Shown in pieces: positions 1-13,744 of a stretch of DNA of 64,000 bases. The position numbers and the translations under genes are program-made. The stretch covers positions 18,578,905-18,642,904 of the forward strand of contig CM057134.1 in NCBI GenBank assembly GCA_029964075.1, given 5' to 3'. This DNA is from Patiria pectinifera (lineage: Eukaryota; Echinodermata; Asteroidea; Valvatida; Asterinidae). Under the pieces are notes generated by a model. That model did no database searches, was not told where the DNA came from, and was given only the letters and a program-made list of their open reading frames with translations. Position 1 is the stretch's first letter, and the number at the start of each line of letters is the position of its first letter.

Positions 1-446
1 AACCAATGTTAGCCTCATCAGACTCAAGCCACAGCTCCACTAAAATGTGCTGCATTAACCACCACCAATGCATGGACAACCCTCAACAATTACAGAGATT
101 TGGGGAGACCGAGTGTGACAATTGACATCTCATTCTCAGAATTTTGAATGCATTGCTAATGACGTCTGATGCTCACGCAAAGACACTGTGGGTTTGTGCA
201 CTCTCACAATAAGATTAGTCAGGCGCACTGTGCGCCCTACATGTACGCCCACGCAGTCCATGCGCGCAGTTCATGCAACAGGGGTGTCCCCCCCCCCCAC
301 CAGTTGGAGCTTTCAAAAGTGGTAAAAAATGTTCATGCATGCAAGAAGTTCACACCACCTGAAACAAAATCAGTGTTATGGATTGAGATCCATCTCTTGC
401 CACATTAAACATGTTAAAACATTGCTATGACGTCACACTGTTCTTA

Positions 447-480
447 AAAGTGTGGATTCGGAATTACGAATCCACACTTT
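447..480. repeat. Perfect hairpin with AAAGTGTGGATTCG stem
   Basis: A 14-bp stem (447-460 with 467-480) around a 6-nt loop, no mismatch. Confidence 0.8.
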
Positions 481-795
481 GAACATGTCGGACAATTGTT
501 ATCCAATATGAGCATTAATTAATAGGACCGTCTGCATGAAAAGTTTCCTTCCGTAATTACCAATGCATCTTCACTGTCAGATTCTCCGACGTCACTGCAA
601 AAACTACTTTGAGTCAGAAAGAAAATAGTCGTATGAACTATCCATGTTGACTGATTACGTAAAAGAGCCTCGAAAAACTCCCTTGTAAATTACCCTAATG
701 GTCACGACTCAAGTACAGGAGATATGCAAGTCTTTTCGTCTCCACTCACTGGACTGTTAATGACATTACTTCTTTTGACGCAATGGTTTAAGTCG

Positions 796-871
796 GAGAA
801 TACACTCGCAAGTGTGGATTCTTAATTTATGAATTCTTAAATTACAAATCCACACTTTCTCCTGTATTCTC
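796..871. repeat. Extended hairpin sharing the AAGTGTGGATT stem
   Basis: GGAGAATACAC and AAGTGTGGATTCTTAATTT pair with AAATTACAAATCCACACTT and TGTATTCTCC. The core stem is the same as that of the hairpin 350 bp upstream. Confidence 0.7.
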
Positions 872-2733
872 CTTAACATAGTCCTCCTGAACATGTTCCT
901 TTATTACACACAATTATGAGCAGAGTAATAAAAGCTGTTGCTGAAGATGAGCTGACATGACTAACCTCAAAAATGGACGAGACACATGTCAGCTGACGAC
1001 AGCACAGACCACACCAGATGAAGCGCAAAGCTAATAGTACAGTCTTGTTGCATTTTATGTACTGCATAATAATGTACATGTATGCACTCTGTTACCAACA
1101 CTACTCTATCCTTTAATTAGCCGGAACAAAGTAGGCCAATACTTCCACTAATCTAATTCTACCTCCATGCATGCATTAATTGACACACTCTTTGTAAGTG
1201 CACATTTTTGTCTCAACAATACCTTGCCACGCAGTGTCTGTATTCTAGTTTCCAGTCACCAGCTGCAACCCACAACAGTCCAAATCTCTCTCCCCCCCCC
1301 CCAGGTCTCCCTGGGCTGGGGCTAATCTAATTCATTTTCTACCTCATAGGAATTCCTAAACACAAGGGTGGCATTTGTTCTTATCCCCTGGTCCAGCCAA
1401 GCAACTGGACAAGGACAAATGGCACTTCAAAAGTTGGATAGGACTATAATCTGAACCTATTTAATATAATCAGGCTGTGCAGGCTACACTTTGCTTGCCT
1501 CTTGGGGGAAAATGTGGCCGTGTTCCACATAAGGCCAAAACAAAAAGTCTTTGGTTTCTGGTATGGAGCTTGCCCCAAAAGTGGTGCGGCGACGCAGCTT
1601 TTTCTTCTTTTTTTCCCTTTTTTCTTTTCTTCAAATGTCGGCTGATGTTGCAGAAGATGATACTTTGATTCCCTTCATGCCCTTAAAACTCTCAAAAATA
1701 TCCTTCAGGGTGGAGCTTGAGGTTACCTCAGTAAGGCCATACGGCTTGAGAATTCTGCACCCACTTACGATCTTGACCGACAGGAACATTCTTTGGGAAA
1801 TTTGGATATTCAAGACAAAAATCCGAGAAAACGTATACAGCGACATCGACATCGTGCCTGTGCTGCCAGGCTGGTCATTAGTCTGCTCCCCTACATATTG
1901 CGCTGATTAAAAGGCTAAGCATGCAATATTCCAACAATTCAGGGACTCACAATACTGAGTACCGGTACTGAGAATCCCAAAAACCAATTGTTTTCATTCT
2001 GTGAGTCTCAAAACATCAGATAATGGAGGGACAAAAAACATTTTTTGCCCATGAAATAACCAATGTATAATTTCATTGATACTGCACTAGTCAGAAGTAG
2101 TGTCTAGCACCTATCCTCCCTTTCCATACACTGTCTTCACAATTATGCCACCAGAACCAGACTGCTGAGTTGTCCATTTTTGAAGAAAAAATGCCAGTGA
2201 GTTTTTATGCTCCGTATACATATCTTGGCTTCTCTAGTATGCAAACGATTGAAGGAAACCCCGCTTTGAAATACAAACTGAGACATTAAAATTGCCAGGT
2301 GAAATATACTCCAGACTTTGCTGCATTTCTTTAAAGAGATTTTTGGATAAATTAGAGAAAGTCTAGGACTCATATCACATGAGTCAAGTTAGCCCATGGA
2401 GGAAAAAAAAAGAAGGTCTCCCATGTTTTTCTGAACTCAATTTTGGCCAAACCTGTGACACTCATTATCATCTTAAATTGCAGATGAAGGCCAGTCAGTC
2501 TGCAGATGATGATGAGCAGAGCAATGAAATAGTCTCCATGGTCATACCGTTCAAATAGCCAAACATGTCTGCAATGCTGTCTTTAATACCCCTTCCAAGG
2601 CCAAAAAGATTACACAAACTTCCAGGCATGATCCAGGAGGATGCTTGGTGCATTCTTATCAAGGTTTCCTTTTTGGAGTGTTTGTATGTTTTTCTTTTTT
2701 CAGTATCCGTGTACCATGCTACATGTACATGTG

Positions 2734-2806
2734 CACTGAACATGTACATATGTACATGTACCGGTACATGTACCGGTACATGTACATGTACATGTACATG
2801 TAGCTA
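2734..2806. repeat. TACATG/TACCGG palindromic simple repeat
   Basis: ACATGTACATATGTACATGT and TACCGGTACATG units form a self-complementary tract. Similar short TACATG runs occur elsewhere (18,015-18,100), as is common in echinoderm and amphioxus DNA. Confidence 0.8.
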
Positions 2807-2845
2807 CATTGTACACGTACCCTCACAAGTTTTATATAATTACAA

Positions 2846-3205
2846 GTAGAGTAGATCATTTGTCATTTGTTCCTTTTTGTTTTCATTTGAAGCAACAAAA
2901 GTGCTCAAAATCTAAAGACCGGTGCGTAAAAACTAACCTGATGAAATTTTAGCTCTGTGAAGACTGTAATTTACAGGAACTTGATATTAATTCCAAGATT
3001 GCCTTTAGAATCGTATTTTGAATTGCGTCTGAAATCAGCATCCCGAACATTCTCGTTCAGCCGATTGCTGCTACGTGATGTCACAGACTGAACCGACGAA
3101 TAATAGCTATCGCACACGCGTGTGCGTCGTGTCAACGCTTGCGCGTATCCATTCACAGATTTGCCCAATTGCAAACCAGCTACTTATGGAATTTTGTTTT
3201 ATTTA
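2846..3205. mobile_element. TTAA-type MITE family, one-ended copy
   Basis: It begins AGTAGAGTAGATCATTTG and continues through AAGCAACAAAAGTGCTCAAA and TTGAATTGCGTCTGAAATCA to CAAACCAGCTACTTATGG, parallel to the full copy at 61.08 kb. The right terminal repeat is absent. Confidence 0.6.
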
Positions 3206-3319
3206 ATCTTTTACAAGCGTTTATCAGGTGGATTTTGGAAGATTTCGTGGGATTTTGGAATAGCCCAGTCACTATTACTTTGTACGGGACTTGATGTCCT
3301 TTGAAGTTCAAGGACTAAC

Positions 3320-3450
3320 CTATTTGGGCTCCTGCAAAGTGGTGGGTTCGAGTCCCACCTCAGTAGTTTGTGAATTTTGCTCACAATCACTCGGGCTAAC
3401 ACTGAGAATACACTGTGTATAAAACACGTCGGTGAAGGGCAAAACCCAAT
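3320..3450 (+). mobile_element. Family D SINE, diverged copy
   Basis: B-box-like GGGTTCGAGTCCC precedes ATCACTCGGGCTAACACTGA and GTGTATAAAACACGTCGGTG, which matches the family D body at 10.5-10.8 kb. Confidence 0.6.
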
Positions 3451-4449
3451 GTTGATAGGCGTGGTGTTTGAAAATTTCTGCTTCAAATCATTGAAACTTC
3501 CTGATCAGGAAGCTTCGCAGCATTTCACTTGCCATAACATTAAAGATGTTTCCTCTTCAGCCCAATTTAGCCAGAGCGTGGGTGTGTGACCTCCATCTTG
3601 GCTGACCTATTAAACAACTTAAAAAAATACCCGCTGTCACTCTGGCAGAGCACTTATTTCTTGTGGCTCTGGTTTTCCCAGAGGGAACACTTGGTAGCCA
3701 CTCAGGGAAGCGCCAAATTTCCTCATCAGGGGAAACAATCTTGTGACATCTGAAAATCAGACCTTTGAAATTTTGTGGGATTCGTTCTTATCCAATAAGC
3801 CAGATCGGTGTTTTGATTAAGTAGTCCAGAACAAAGGTCATTCGGGATAGAAACACTGACGGGATGTTACGCGATGTTACAGGATGTTACGCGAATGCCC
3901 ATTTTGCTCGTAGTTATTAACACGCAAAGTGTCGTGCATCCGTCTCCTAGGCGTTCATGCGCCTTTGATGAGAGTTTGATTATCCCGAATGACCCGTGAC
4001 TCATATCATTGAGCGCATGCGCAGTTGAAATACCGAACTGGCTAATTAGCATCTGCCCAACCACAAATTGTTTAACAGACATTTGGAAAACTACCTGTAC
4101 ATATTGCGTTTCTTCAAATTTCCTCCCCATATAGTTTTAACTTGTATAAACTTTCATTAACCTCCTCCAATATCCCTCACTCTGTGCGTCATGGCACACT
4201 CTTGTCTTTTCAAGTTTGAAGACGTATTTTGCTATGCTAATACAAATTTTCAGAACACAAATTTTTGATCCCAAAAATTACGGCAAAAAATCGGCCCGCT
4301 TTAGCCCCCCAAAAAAAAAAAAATTGAAATCTGGATTCTAGATGCTCTGTGGTGCGATCTGAGGCAATTTTTTTTAACTTTTTTTTTTTTTTTTTTAGGT
4401 AAAATTTCTTGCCCAGTATATGCCTTTCACATAAAAAAAAAAAAAAAAA

Positions 4450-4710
4450 AAAAAATCGTTTCTTTTTTGGGGGGGCATCTTGGCCCCCTGGATCTGCCCT
4501 TGCTAACTTGCATGGGCCAAGATTCCAATGGTGGATCCAAGGGTGGATCCAGAGGGTTACTGCAGGGGGGGGGGCTGGGCCAGGCGGAGGGGCGGAAGGG
4601 GTCTCTCTATTGAAAAATTGCCTTACTTGAGAGCATTTAAGTCACTGCCAAGAGTGGGGTGGGGGTGCCCCCCTTCTCACTCCCCTGGATCCGCCACTGC
4701 AATCCAGGTT
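4450..4710. mobile_element. MITE fragments, GGATCCAGA family, tandem or rearranged
   Basis: CCCCTGGATCTGCCCTTGC, TGGATCCAGAGGG and CCCCTGGATCCGCCACTGC lie close together and match the ends of the element at 8.1 kb. The order suggests one copy inserted in another, followed by decay. Confidence 0.45.
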
Positions 4711-5277
4711 GATCATATGAAAGCAGAAAACAAGAAAGTACAATTAGGGCCGAAGCCCCTCCTTTCTAATTTTTACCCTAAAAGTAAATCAGCAGGACCT
4801 ATCATTGCCTTTATCAATCCTGCAAAAGCCTGCAGGATCTCCCAGTGGATCTGTGGAGGGCTGGGGTCAATCGATATGTCTTGAAAAAATTCTAGATTTT
4901 TTTCTCAAAATTCAGGAAGTCTTCCTCGCTTACTTTTCAAACTCTACCACCAGGAACCTATTGCATGTCTAAGATGATTACACCGATGGTCACTGATCTC
5001 ACATTTTAGTCTGGTTTCCTGTCATTTCGTATTAAATTCTCACTGCAGGGGTGACTGCCAAGCAGCTTCCATTTGAATTCTCTTTCTTTAGACACTAAGA
5101 GGATGTGACAGTGTACTGCATGTACGCATACATGCTTGTCCCTCTTCAGGTTTGAACATGGACACCGACTGTGTTGAACTGGAGTGACCAGTTCAACACA
5201 AAATGCACTCACGCAAGTTTTTAGTCACACGGTACCATAACTTCCCCGCACCATCGCTACACACAATGTATGTACTA

Positions 5278-5735
5278 TAGGGATGTGCATCGGAACCGGG
5301 TACCCGAGTACCCGACCGTTAATGTCAGGAAACGGTTCCAGATTATGGAATCGAGTACCCGTAACCAACTTTACAAATTACTTAGTTACTTCTCAGACAA
5401 TGAAAAAGAAAGGTTTTGAAGTCATTTGTGGGGAATTTTCAAAATAAAAACCAGGCCACATGGGAAAACAAAACATATTTCACATTTATGACGCTCGCGA
5501 AAGCTGCAGTTTACACTGTAAAGCTAGCTCACTGTACACACTTGTATCTTGCTGTATTGATGCGCCGATGCGGTAGTATTATCGTGCGGACCTTTGTAAA
5601 CAATCTCAACAGCAACTTCCAAGATTTGAATTTTGGCATGTTTGGCGTTGGGTTTCTTTAACGGGTACCCAGGTACCCGTGTTTTTTTTCCATCGGGTAC
5701 CCGGATCCTGTACTACCCGTAAATGCACACCCCTA
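5278..5735. mobile_element. hAT-type MITE with 8-bp target duplication
   Basis: The 458-bp element starts TAGGGATGTGCAT and ends ATGCACACCCCTA (inverted). It is flanked on both sides by ATGTACTA (5270-5277 and 5736-5743). The 8-bp duplication and T/CAGGG-type ends point to hAT. Subterminal GGGTACCCG palindromes occur at both ends. There is no transposase; the longest frame inside is 81 codons and unlike any known protein. A related inverted copy lies at about 59.85-60.12 kb. Confidence 0.8.
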
Positions 5736-8102
5736 ATGTACTAACAGTAACAGGCATCCTGAACAGAAACTCCTTACTGTTGACAATGATCAGAACAGAC
5801 ATCCACGTACCCTGACGGGCTTTCATACCAACAGACTACACCAAGTTTCAGCAATATAGGGAGGGGGGTGGTAGCATCAACATTTGGAGCACATGTTGAG
5901 CAGTCATTCTCAGATTCTGCATTGCATACCTTTTAATGTAGGAAAATCCTAAATTGAAAACTTGTGTTAAAACGGACATTGTGGGTTCCACAGTGAGTTC
6001 TGCACAGTCATTTTCATTTGCAGCACAGGCAGCATTTTAGTGAGTCAGAAACTCAATTTTTACATTTCAGAATTTAGAAGAGACCCTGAAAATTTGGGAG
6101 CAGTAGGCCTCACCCCTGGATTGTGTTATGGAATTTAGGGTCTGGGGACTGATTATGAACCTCCCCCCTAAACTCTTTCCCATGTTGGAAGAGTGCCACA
6201 TCCTTAACTCACAGTTCAAGAATGGCACATGGGAGACATTACAACATCTTGAGAATGATGAATAACATTCACCTTGCCTTTATACCTAGTAGGCTGCGGG
6301 GCACAGCACATGGCAATAACATGGGAGTGACCCTTTGAAAAGCCACGGGTGAACAAAAATGTTGTTAGGGTGTGGGTGGGATAGGCTACTAAGGGACAAA
6401 GTGAGGTGTAACTCATAAAATATGAGAGTAAAGGCGAGTCAAACAAAAAATGTCTTTTCTTGTTTTCTTTCAATCTTGCACTTGAGTCACCGTTTAGAAT
6501 GGACTAGTTTTACGTGTTTCCAGGTGGATTCCCTACGTACGAGAATGCCAGTGGGCCGTGTTGATGGTAAGGTACCGTATACGGACTGCATCTGCATTCC
6601 GACGTCACTGAACTAGACATTTGTTAAGTTTTGTATTGAATGGAAAATCAATATCTTAAGATCGAAAGTCGGGGTGGGTGGGTGGGTCAAAACAATTTTG
6701 AAATTTAAAAACACAATTTTGAATGGCCCCTGAACTTTTCTCTCTAAATTGTCTAGTGCCTCCTTTTAGTAGGTGATTGAGGGCAAATTGTATTCTAAAA
6801 AAAAATGTCTTTTCTTGTTTTCTTTTAATCTTATTTACACTTGAGTAAATTTTCTTTCTAAATTTTCTATAGCCCCTCCTTCAGTAGGTCATTAAGGGCA
6901 TATTTTATTCAGTGGAAGAGAGTTGTCAGTGTGGCCCAAATTTATGCAACCATTTACAGTATTTTAGCGTTGTGACCCAAGCTGCCCATCATGGTTTCCT
7001 CCAAAAGACCCACTGAGACTTCAAATGGTCCTTAATGGATTCCTGATCTCAGAAGAAATACCAGACTCAGGCACCTTGCTGGGTCTATTTCCTTGTTAAT
7101 TAGTGACAACAGTGTCGCACGAGGTCAGTCTGGGGTCCCAACTACAGGGCATACTCATTAATGTTACACCAGGGGTTCAGGGTAGGTCAGGCTGCTTGTG
7201 TAGGTCTGCCTAAATTTTGGGCTAAACCTAGTTCTGGCCATTATGCAATCCAATGTGCGGACCATCACTAACACCTGACGTGAAATTAAAGACACCTCAT
7301 GTACGCCAAAACTGATTGAAGGCATTTCAATGTTGAATGAAAGACTAAATGAACTCCGTGCAAGAATTACATAGATGGCACAGTTGTTTGTAATTATTCG
7401 GCAATTGACCGGGATATCCCTCGAAAGTCTCTGAACTTGTTTCCAGTGCATGGGGTCCCTTGGTACACAAAATATCTTCTCTTCTGTGAGCGCATTTAAT
7501 CCCCTTGAATAAAACCAACACGAATTGAAAAAAAATAAATAACCTGACCTTTTTTCCAATAACCCAATTAGACATTCCTAGCAAAGGTTTTCCTAAATAA
7601 CGTGTTCACCGGTTCTGAGGCAGGGCAAACGAGTTGCCTAAAACTAGGCGAAGACAGCGCATCCAAATTGCAGACAGTTTTTTTTCTCCAATTGAATTGA
7701 AAAAGCAGGCAGGGAATCCACTTGGGACTGCCATCACCGGGACTAGACATCCGCACTTCCTTTTTTTAATTTGCCTACAAGCCGTGTGTCTGTGACTTGT
7801 ACAGGGTGGAGTATTTTGTGACAAGTGCAGGAATTGAGTGCAAATATTAAAGCAACATAACCTACATCTTTCTAGTGGGGGGTGGATAACGAAACTGAAT
7901 GGAAAACCTCCTTGTAAATATAATATGTTTCCTTGCTTTAAGGCTATACCAGTTAAAGGGTTATGTTATAACTTCAGGGTCCAAAGTGTGACATTTTCCT
8001 GTCCCTTTTACCTCAAAACTCTGTAAATTGCTGCTCAATTATGATTAAAAATGACTTCAAACCATTTTGTATTTGTTTAGGTTGAGTAGGTAGTTTGCAC
8101 AT

Positions 8103-8418
8103 TGGCGGATCCAGAGGGCGGGGCCAACGGGTGACATGGCCCCCTTCCCCCTCCCCCCCAAAAAAATGTAATACAAATAATTTTCAGGACATAAATTCAA
8201 ATGTTGCATTTCTCTTTCGCATGCCATAGCTATACATAAATAGTTTTCATATCACAATGTGGAAATTCATTCATTCAATTGTTACTAGTGATGACTTGAA
8301 TGTGAAAATAGCACACGTAACTCTATATTTAATTCCCCTTCCCCTTTTCGAATAAAATAATACTCGAGCCATCTTGCCCCCCCCCCCCCTGAAAATTTGG
8401 TTCTGGATCTGCCCTTGT
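8103..8418. mobile_element. MITE with GGATCCAGA-type ends
   Basis: Inverted ends GGCGGATCCAGAGGGC and GGTTCTGGATCTGCCC flank homopolymer-rich sequence. The flanks TTGCACAT and CTGCACAT fit an 8-bp duplication with one mismatch. Related ends occur at about 4,480-4,700 and 55,790-55,816. Confidence 0.6.
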
Positions 8419-10499
8419 CTGCACATAATCAATCTTTGGCTTGGAGGAAGAATACAAGTAGCGCATCCAGAATTATAAAAATCATCTGACCTAACAGACC
8501 TCAAATTTATAAAGGACACATACAGATCCAGACCCTTGATGACTTATTTTGTTCTCAAGGAAATGCACCAGCACCAGACAATAATGCGAAGGTTCCAGAC
8601 AGCCGAGGGTACGGAGGGTTTGTGGAGGGGTTGACAAACACAAGTCAGAGCGAACCCCTACTGCTGCCCAGCTTTATCAAAACAAAAAATTTGTTCAGGG
8701 GACAACCTTCAGTGCAACAGGTATTTATATTCTGGTTGATAGGCCACCCTTTTCCCTCCCCACCCCCTGTGATGCAGATGATTCACCTAACCTTTAGTGT
8801 GGGGCTATTTATAGGAACTCCTAGCTGACACCGATCACAAGTCTACTTGTTGGGAGCTTCTTGAGAGCGACACCGCCAACAATCTTTGGTTGACATATCC
8901 CCTTTTTCCCCTAAAGCCAGAAGAAGCTTCGGTGAAAGGTAGTATCAACATCTTTTGTCTCCTGCGATGCCAAAAATGTGGCACTTCTTCCCGCCGAATT
9001 AAAGAAAAAAAAGACCTATTCACTTCACTCTCTGGAGACACAGCGTGGGCTCTCTGATGACCATCCAGCTTTCTAAACACAGTCCGTTATTCGCACCTTC
9101 GTTAGAAGTCCGCTATTGGCACGTCGCCCATTCAGAGAAGTTCACAAGGCTGCCACTCTAATAGCTTGACTGGGGAGAAAAGAACAGCTTGCTTCCAAAA
9201 GGAACTCATAGTAAATCTCGGGCTGGGATGACAGGCCTTTTGTGTCCGTCAAACAATGCGACATTGTCTACTGGTGTCGGCCATAATGATTCCATTCAGC
9301 AAGCACACAAAGCCGTTTGTTCTGCTTTGGCTATTTAGCAAATAAACAATCTCTTCTTGGACAACGAAGTTTCACTTTTTAACATCGTAGAAACATGGCA
9401 AATTGTCATTAGCCTTTTTAAAAAATTTTGCGCAAGGTTGTGATGAATAAATAAAAGGATTTTAATTAACAGGACTACCCGTGTTTCAAAAGCTTCAAAA
9501 TATTTGCCGCTTTTCCTTTTGGTTATAAATATGTAGAACACTTTGTCTAGCAAACCGGACATTCAAAAAATATGCCATAGGCTGTATTAACACCGAGCTT
9601 GTTAAATGAAGAAACGTGTACATGATGTGGCAAAAACTGGTTCTCTTGCATTGCATTTTCTAACCTCAAAAAAGTGAAAATCCAGAATTTGAGTCTCTTC
9701 TTAGATGCACAAAACCTATAGCCTTGTCGTCATTGTGGATACTCTGAAGACTCGCAGCTTTGTGCCTTCCACAATAGAGCAACACTTCTCTGCTTCTTTG
9801 TTGAGTTTCTCCTTTCTCGTAGAGGACCAAAAGGATTTCAGAAGGATCACATATGCTGGCCTGGCGGCCTTCAAGTGTTTTTCTGCATCTAAAAAAGCAT
9901 TTTGGGTTGTAAGTCCCTGAAGTATGCCGGCTTACATTTTTGGAGGGCTTTATTTGTCTAAACAGGATGAAAGTGCAGCGAGGTTACATAGATAAGAGTG
10001 TATGTGTGTGTATGCAGGTTTCTTTAGTTTGTCCTATGGAGCTACGTGTATTTAAAACAGCTCCATGGTCGTCCCAAGGGGAATTTACGCAAGATCTAAA
10101 AACAAGTCTCAAACGCCAGAAACCATAGGAGCTTTTTTGTTTTCTTGCTTGAAATGTATTTGGGAGGGGAAGGTGAGGGAGCAGGTTAAGATTTGCGAAG
10201 TCATGTTTGTACTTTTTTAAACTAATAAAACAGCAAGATTCTCTGTGAGTGATCCCATTTGCTATTTCCCAGGTTTGCAGCTTGTTGCTAACATTGCTAG
10301 AATCGTGACTTTGGGCGTGATCCCTCTCTACATGCATGTGCGAGTTTATGGCTTCTGACTAACGCCCTTGAACAAGTACATGTACATTGACAAAATGGGG
10401 AACCGCCAATATAGGGCTGGATAGCTCAGTTTTTCTAGTGGTTTATTTGATCAGTTGAATTTTACTTGAACGAGGACCTTCATGAATAAAACAAGACTT

Positions 10500-10590
10500 A
10501 GGCCTTTTTTCCAACTTTCACTCGGGAAGTACATGTAACACACTGAGTATACAGTGTTTATACGTCAGTGAAGGGCAAAAACCTAATTTG
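10500..10590 (+). mobile_element. Family D SINE body, headless copy
   Basis: CCAACTTTCACTCGGGAAGTACATG and the end GTTTATACGTCAGTGAAGGGC match the body of the copy starting 180 bp downstream. The two copies lie in the same orientation. Confidence 0.6.
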
Positions 10591-10683
10591 ATTTACATCA
10601 CCCCGACGCAGAATTCCATCTTATGAATACATAATGCGGTACCCGCTGCTATGTACATCAGATTCGAACCAGCCAACCAAATC

Positions 10684-10845
10684 CGTTACCTCGGTGGTCC
10701 AGTGGTAAGACGTCTGCACTAGAAAGCAGAAGATCGTGGGTTTGAGTTCCACCCGAGTGATTTTTTCCAACTTTCACTCGGGAGGTAACACACTTGAATA
10801 TACAGTGTTTATACATCGGTGAAGGGCAAAACCTAATTTGAAGAC
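10684..10845 (+). mobile_element. tRNA-derived SINE (family D)
   Basis: The head CGGTGGTCCAGTGGTAAGAC, a stem around CTAGAAA and GGGTTTGAGTTCC look like a tRNA with an AGA-type loop. The acceptor stem is imperfect and a SINE body follows (TTTCACTCGGGAGGTAACAC, GTTTATACATCGGTGAAGGG). Partial relatives lie at about 10,505-10,590 and 3,335-3,450, so this is a SINE and not a working tRNA gene. Confidence 0.7.
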
Positions 10846-12699
10846 TTAGGCCTATTTGAATATCAGGGTCCTTCTTAAGACTGTGTCCCGAGGTGTGTAA
10901 TGTACATTTTCTTTATTCTGCAGAAAAAGGAACTAAACTATTTGAATGGACAGGGAGCCAGCTATTTTCTTCACCTTTTCCAACACCACTCCAGGATAAA
11001 CTGGCATCCAAATCAACACGTAAACTCACAAGCCTATAAAATGCTTGAAACACCAACTATACTCCTTAATCTGTCGTTCTGTTATGTTAGATTCCTGGCC
11101 ATCAGAATAACAAAATACCCGAGGGGGACAAGGCAAGCAGGGCAGGCAAAGGGCTGAGCGAGTAAATAGGTATGGGGCTATTATCTACAAGTCCTGGTAT
11201 CTTAAAGCAATAAACTCCGTACAGCTGAGAGGAAAGTTGGCTGCTGTTAGCAGTGTTAGCAAGAGGTCCCAAAAGGCTGTCAAGTAAATAAATAGTGGAG
11301 GCAGCTAGTGCAAATTGTGCAGCTCACTTGTATTACAGCTGAAATCAATTCTGTTAAGCCGTGGTCGCATTGAACTAATTTTTTTGCAAGATTTTACCGA
11401 GACGATGGTAAAAATGGGATGGCTAAAATCTTTACCAGTGTCCCCACTGGTAAGATTTTACCGATACCGTGGCTAAAGTAACCGCATTGGGCATAAATAC
11501 GTAAGTGAGATTGATTTTCCTAGATCCTTGATCACGGTAACATTTTAACAATTTGTGGACTGCTGTGATGTGGGATATGATGTTTTAAACACCCGAGGTA
11601 CAATGTTATATACCAATAAGTCAAAACGATAAATCGTTGAAACTTACTTTGCAAGAACCATGTGAAATCAGTGCATTGTATCGCTTGATAACTGCAGGCT
11701 TTCCTGCCCGACATAAGACTGAGCGTGGTTGCGCACACATTGCATGCAGCTCGGTCGCGAGCGCATGTGTGTGTAGGTTCTACACGCGTACGTGCAATGC
11801 GCATTGTATATGAGGTTAGCCATTGTACATGCGTTTTCACAGACTAGACACGTGGCCTTTGTCGACCAATGAAATTACAATATCCAAACACAAGATATAA
11901 CAAATTATATTATGGAATGTTGTTCACTATCCGCTCCGTTCACAAGTGCCCCCTCACCGGCAAAGAAAGTACAGTTGGGGGTGACCGACCGACGCCATCT
12001 TGCCTGACTGCAATTCATTTGCCGCGAAGCACGGCCACTGCGTGTACATAGTACAAATCCCCTGGTGTACGTGCGTCACACACAAGGAACGGTGCGCGTC
12101 AACCAGCGAATTGTCCCGCAAATGGGACGTCGTTGCTAGGTAAGAGGCCGCCCTCTTTCGTCGGCACATGGAGCCCATAGAATAATGAAGGTAATAACTG
12201 TTCCTTCCCATTTAGAATTAGCCATAACAGAATTTGAAGTGTCTTACAACTGAGAGTAAATAATTTGCCCAGAATTTCTTTCAAAACTTCAAACAATCCA
12301 AACCTACCAAACAAAATTTCACAGATTTATCGGTCGTCTTCTGTCACCCCTGGACATAAAAATCCCCCAAACATTTACTCTGTAATACTCCATTCAGACT
12401 GTTGACTGAAAAAAGGTCATAGCTTACCCCCAATCCTACCCCCACCACACCCTATATGTGCCAAGGTCCTGACCCTGCAAGTGCCATGCGGTATCTACAT
12501 GACTCATCTTGTATTTTTCTTGGCCCCACTTTTATCTCCAAACCCGTGTTGATGTGTGGATGATCTAATTTGCAAGTCAGCTGAAGTGCAGGCTGGGCAA
12601 TTTGGGGACAACTCCTAGTTTTTATACAGGATGTTATGGGATGTATCATGTTCAAGTACGGATTAATGTATAACTTGACAAATACTAGCAAGCACTCAG

Positions 12700-12990
12700 A
12701 GAGCGCAAACCTTCGCCAAAGCTAAACAATTCCGTCATATTGCCAGTACATCCAAAAGAAATACTGGCATAAATGGTGAAAAATCCTTTAAAAAAAACCT
12801 GGATCCAGACCCAGATCCGGATCACTTCCAAAATCTACATGTAATTGATATGTATTTGTAACCAAGGAACACCCCTAAACAAATTTTCATTAAAATCCAT
12901 CCATAACATTTTGAGTTAACACTTGCAGAACACAGACAAGCCAACCAACAAACCAACCAAGCAACCAACCAACAAACCAATTAACAAACT
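12700..12990 (+). mobile_element. Non-autonomous repeat with GGATCCAGACCCAGATCCGG core and ACCAACCAA tail
   Basis: The sequence GCGCAAACCTTCGCCAAAGC, then TGGATCCAGACCCAGATCCG, ends in an ACAAACCAACCAA simple tail, as SINE or LINE 3' ends do. The family is not named here. Confidence 0.45.
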
Positions 12991-13744
12991 AACCTAATCC
13001 GATGAAAACATAACCTCCTGGGCCGAGGTATCTAGTCAGGTGAGCTTTGTTTGTAATAATCGGGTTGAGAGGCTCTACCAGGGTAGAAAATCCAGATATT
13101 TTAACATGGACAGGGGAGATCATACTAGTGTGAAAATTAAGGCCTACGAGCCAGCGTACCACGAATGTAATCGAGCACTGCAATGCTTCTAAGGTTTTGT
13201 AAATTAAATAGGTTCGAAAACAACATTAATTATTCGTGCTACATATGTTTAACACAAAGGAAGATCGCGTGAACATTGGTTCCTTTCTTTAATTTGGGTT
13301 TCATTTAAACGTTTTGGAAAATTTGTAAATGGATTTAGAATGGCTTTCATTTAAACGTTTAAACGTGTAAACGTCACATCCTTAACAGACAGGGACAAAC
13401 AGTCAGCAGTGCAGTTTTATTGGGTGGTGGGCATGAACAAACATGTGCTCCAGCTGCAAAAATGTGATAATCTCAGCACTGCGACAGGATCCCATTCAAC
13501 ATCAGCGTCAGTGATGATGAATTTGATGTTAATTCAACATGGCAGTTGCTTCCTACCACTTGCTCCTGTCTCTCAAGAACAATGGGCCAAGAATAATTCC
13601 TTGGAGGCTAGACTACATTATTTTCCAAGCCAACACATCCGTTGAATATACATGTATATTAAAATGACATGAAGCAACAAGTGCAGCAACGATACTGTTC
13701 AGTGACTGTCATGCTCGCAGCATATTTTCTAATAATTATAATGT

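Larger units (their letters stand above)
1..2733. other. No gene recognised
   Basis: Apart from two hairpins with a common stem (447-480, 796-871), I see no supported exon. A short minus-strand segment (1,640-1,850) reads somewhat like protein but has no good splice partners. Confidence 0.5.
3460..10400. other. No gene; MITE-bearing spacer
   Basis: Besides the elements at 4.45, 5.28 and 8.10 kb I find only short chance frames, homopolymer runs (4,310-4,460) and GGTGGGTG simple sequence at about 6,670. Confidence 0.5.

Noticed and set aside
873-2749. Three minus-strand segments with similar SSSAT/SSSSAD strings, thought at first to be related exons
   Set aside because: Similarity is limited to a few residues, splice sites do not agree and no domain results.
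10684-10758. Possible tRNA gene with AGA-type anticodon loop
   Set aside because: Imperfect acceptor stem and a SINE body directly attached; related bodies elsewhere in the window.
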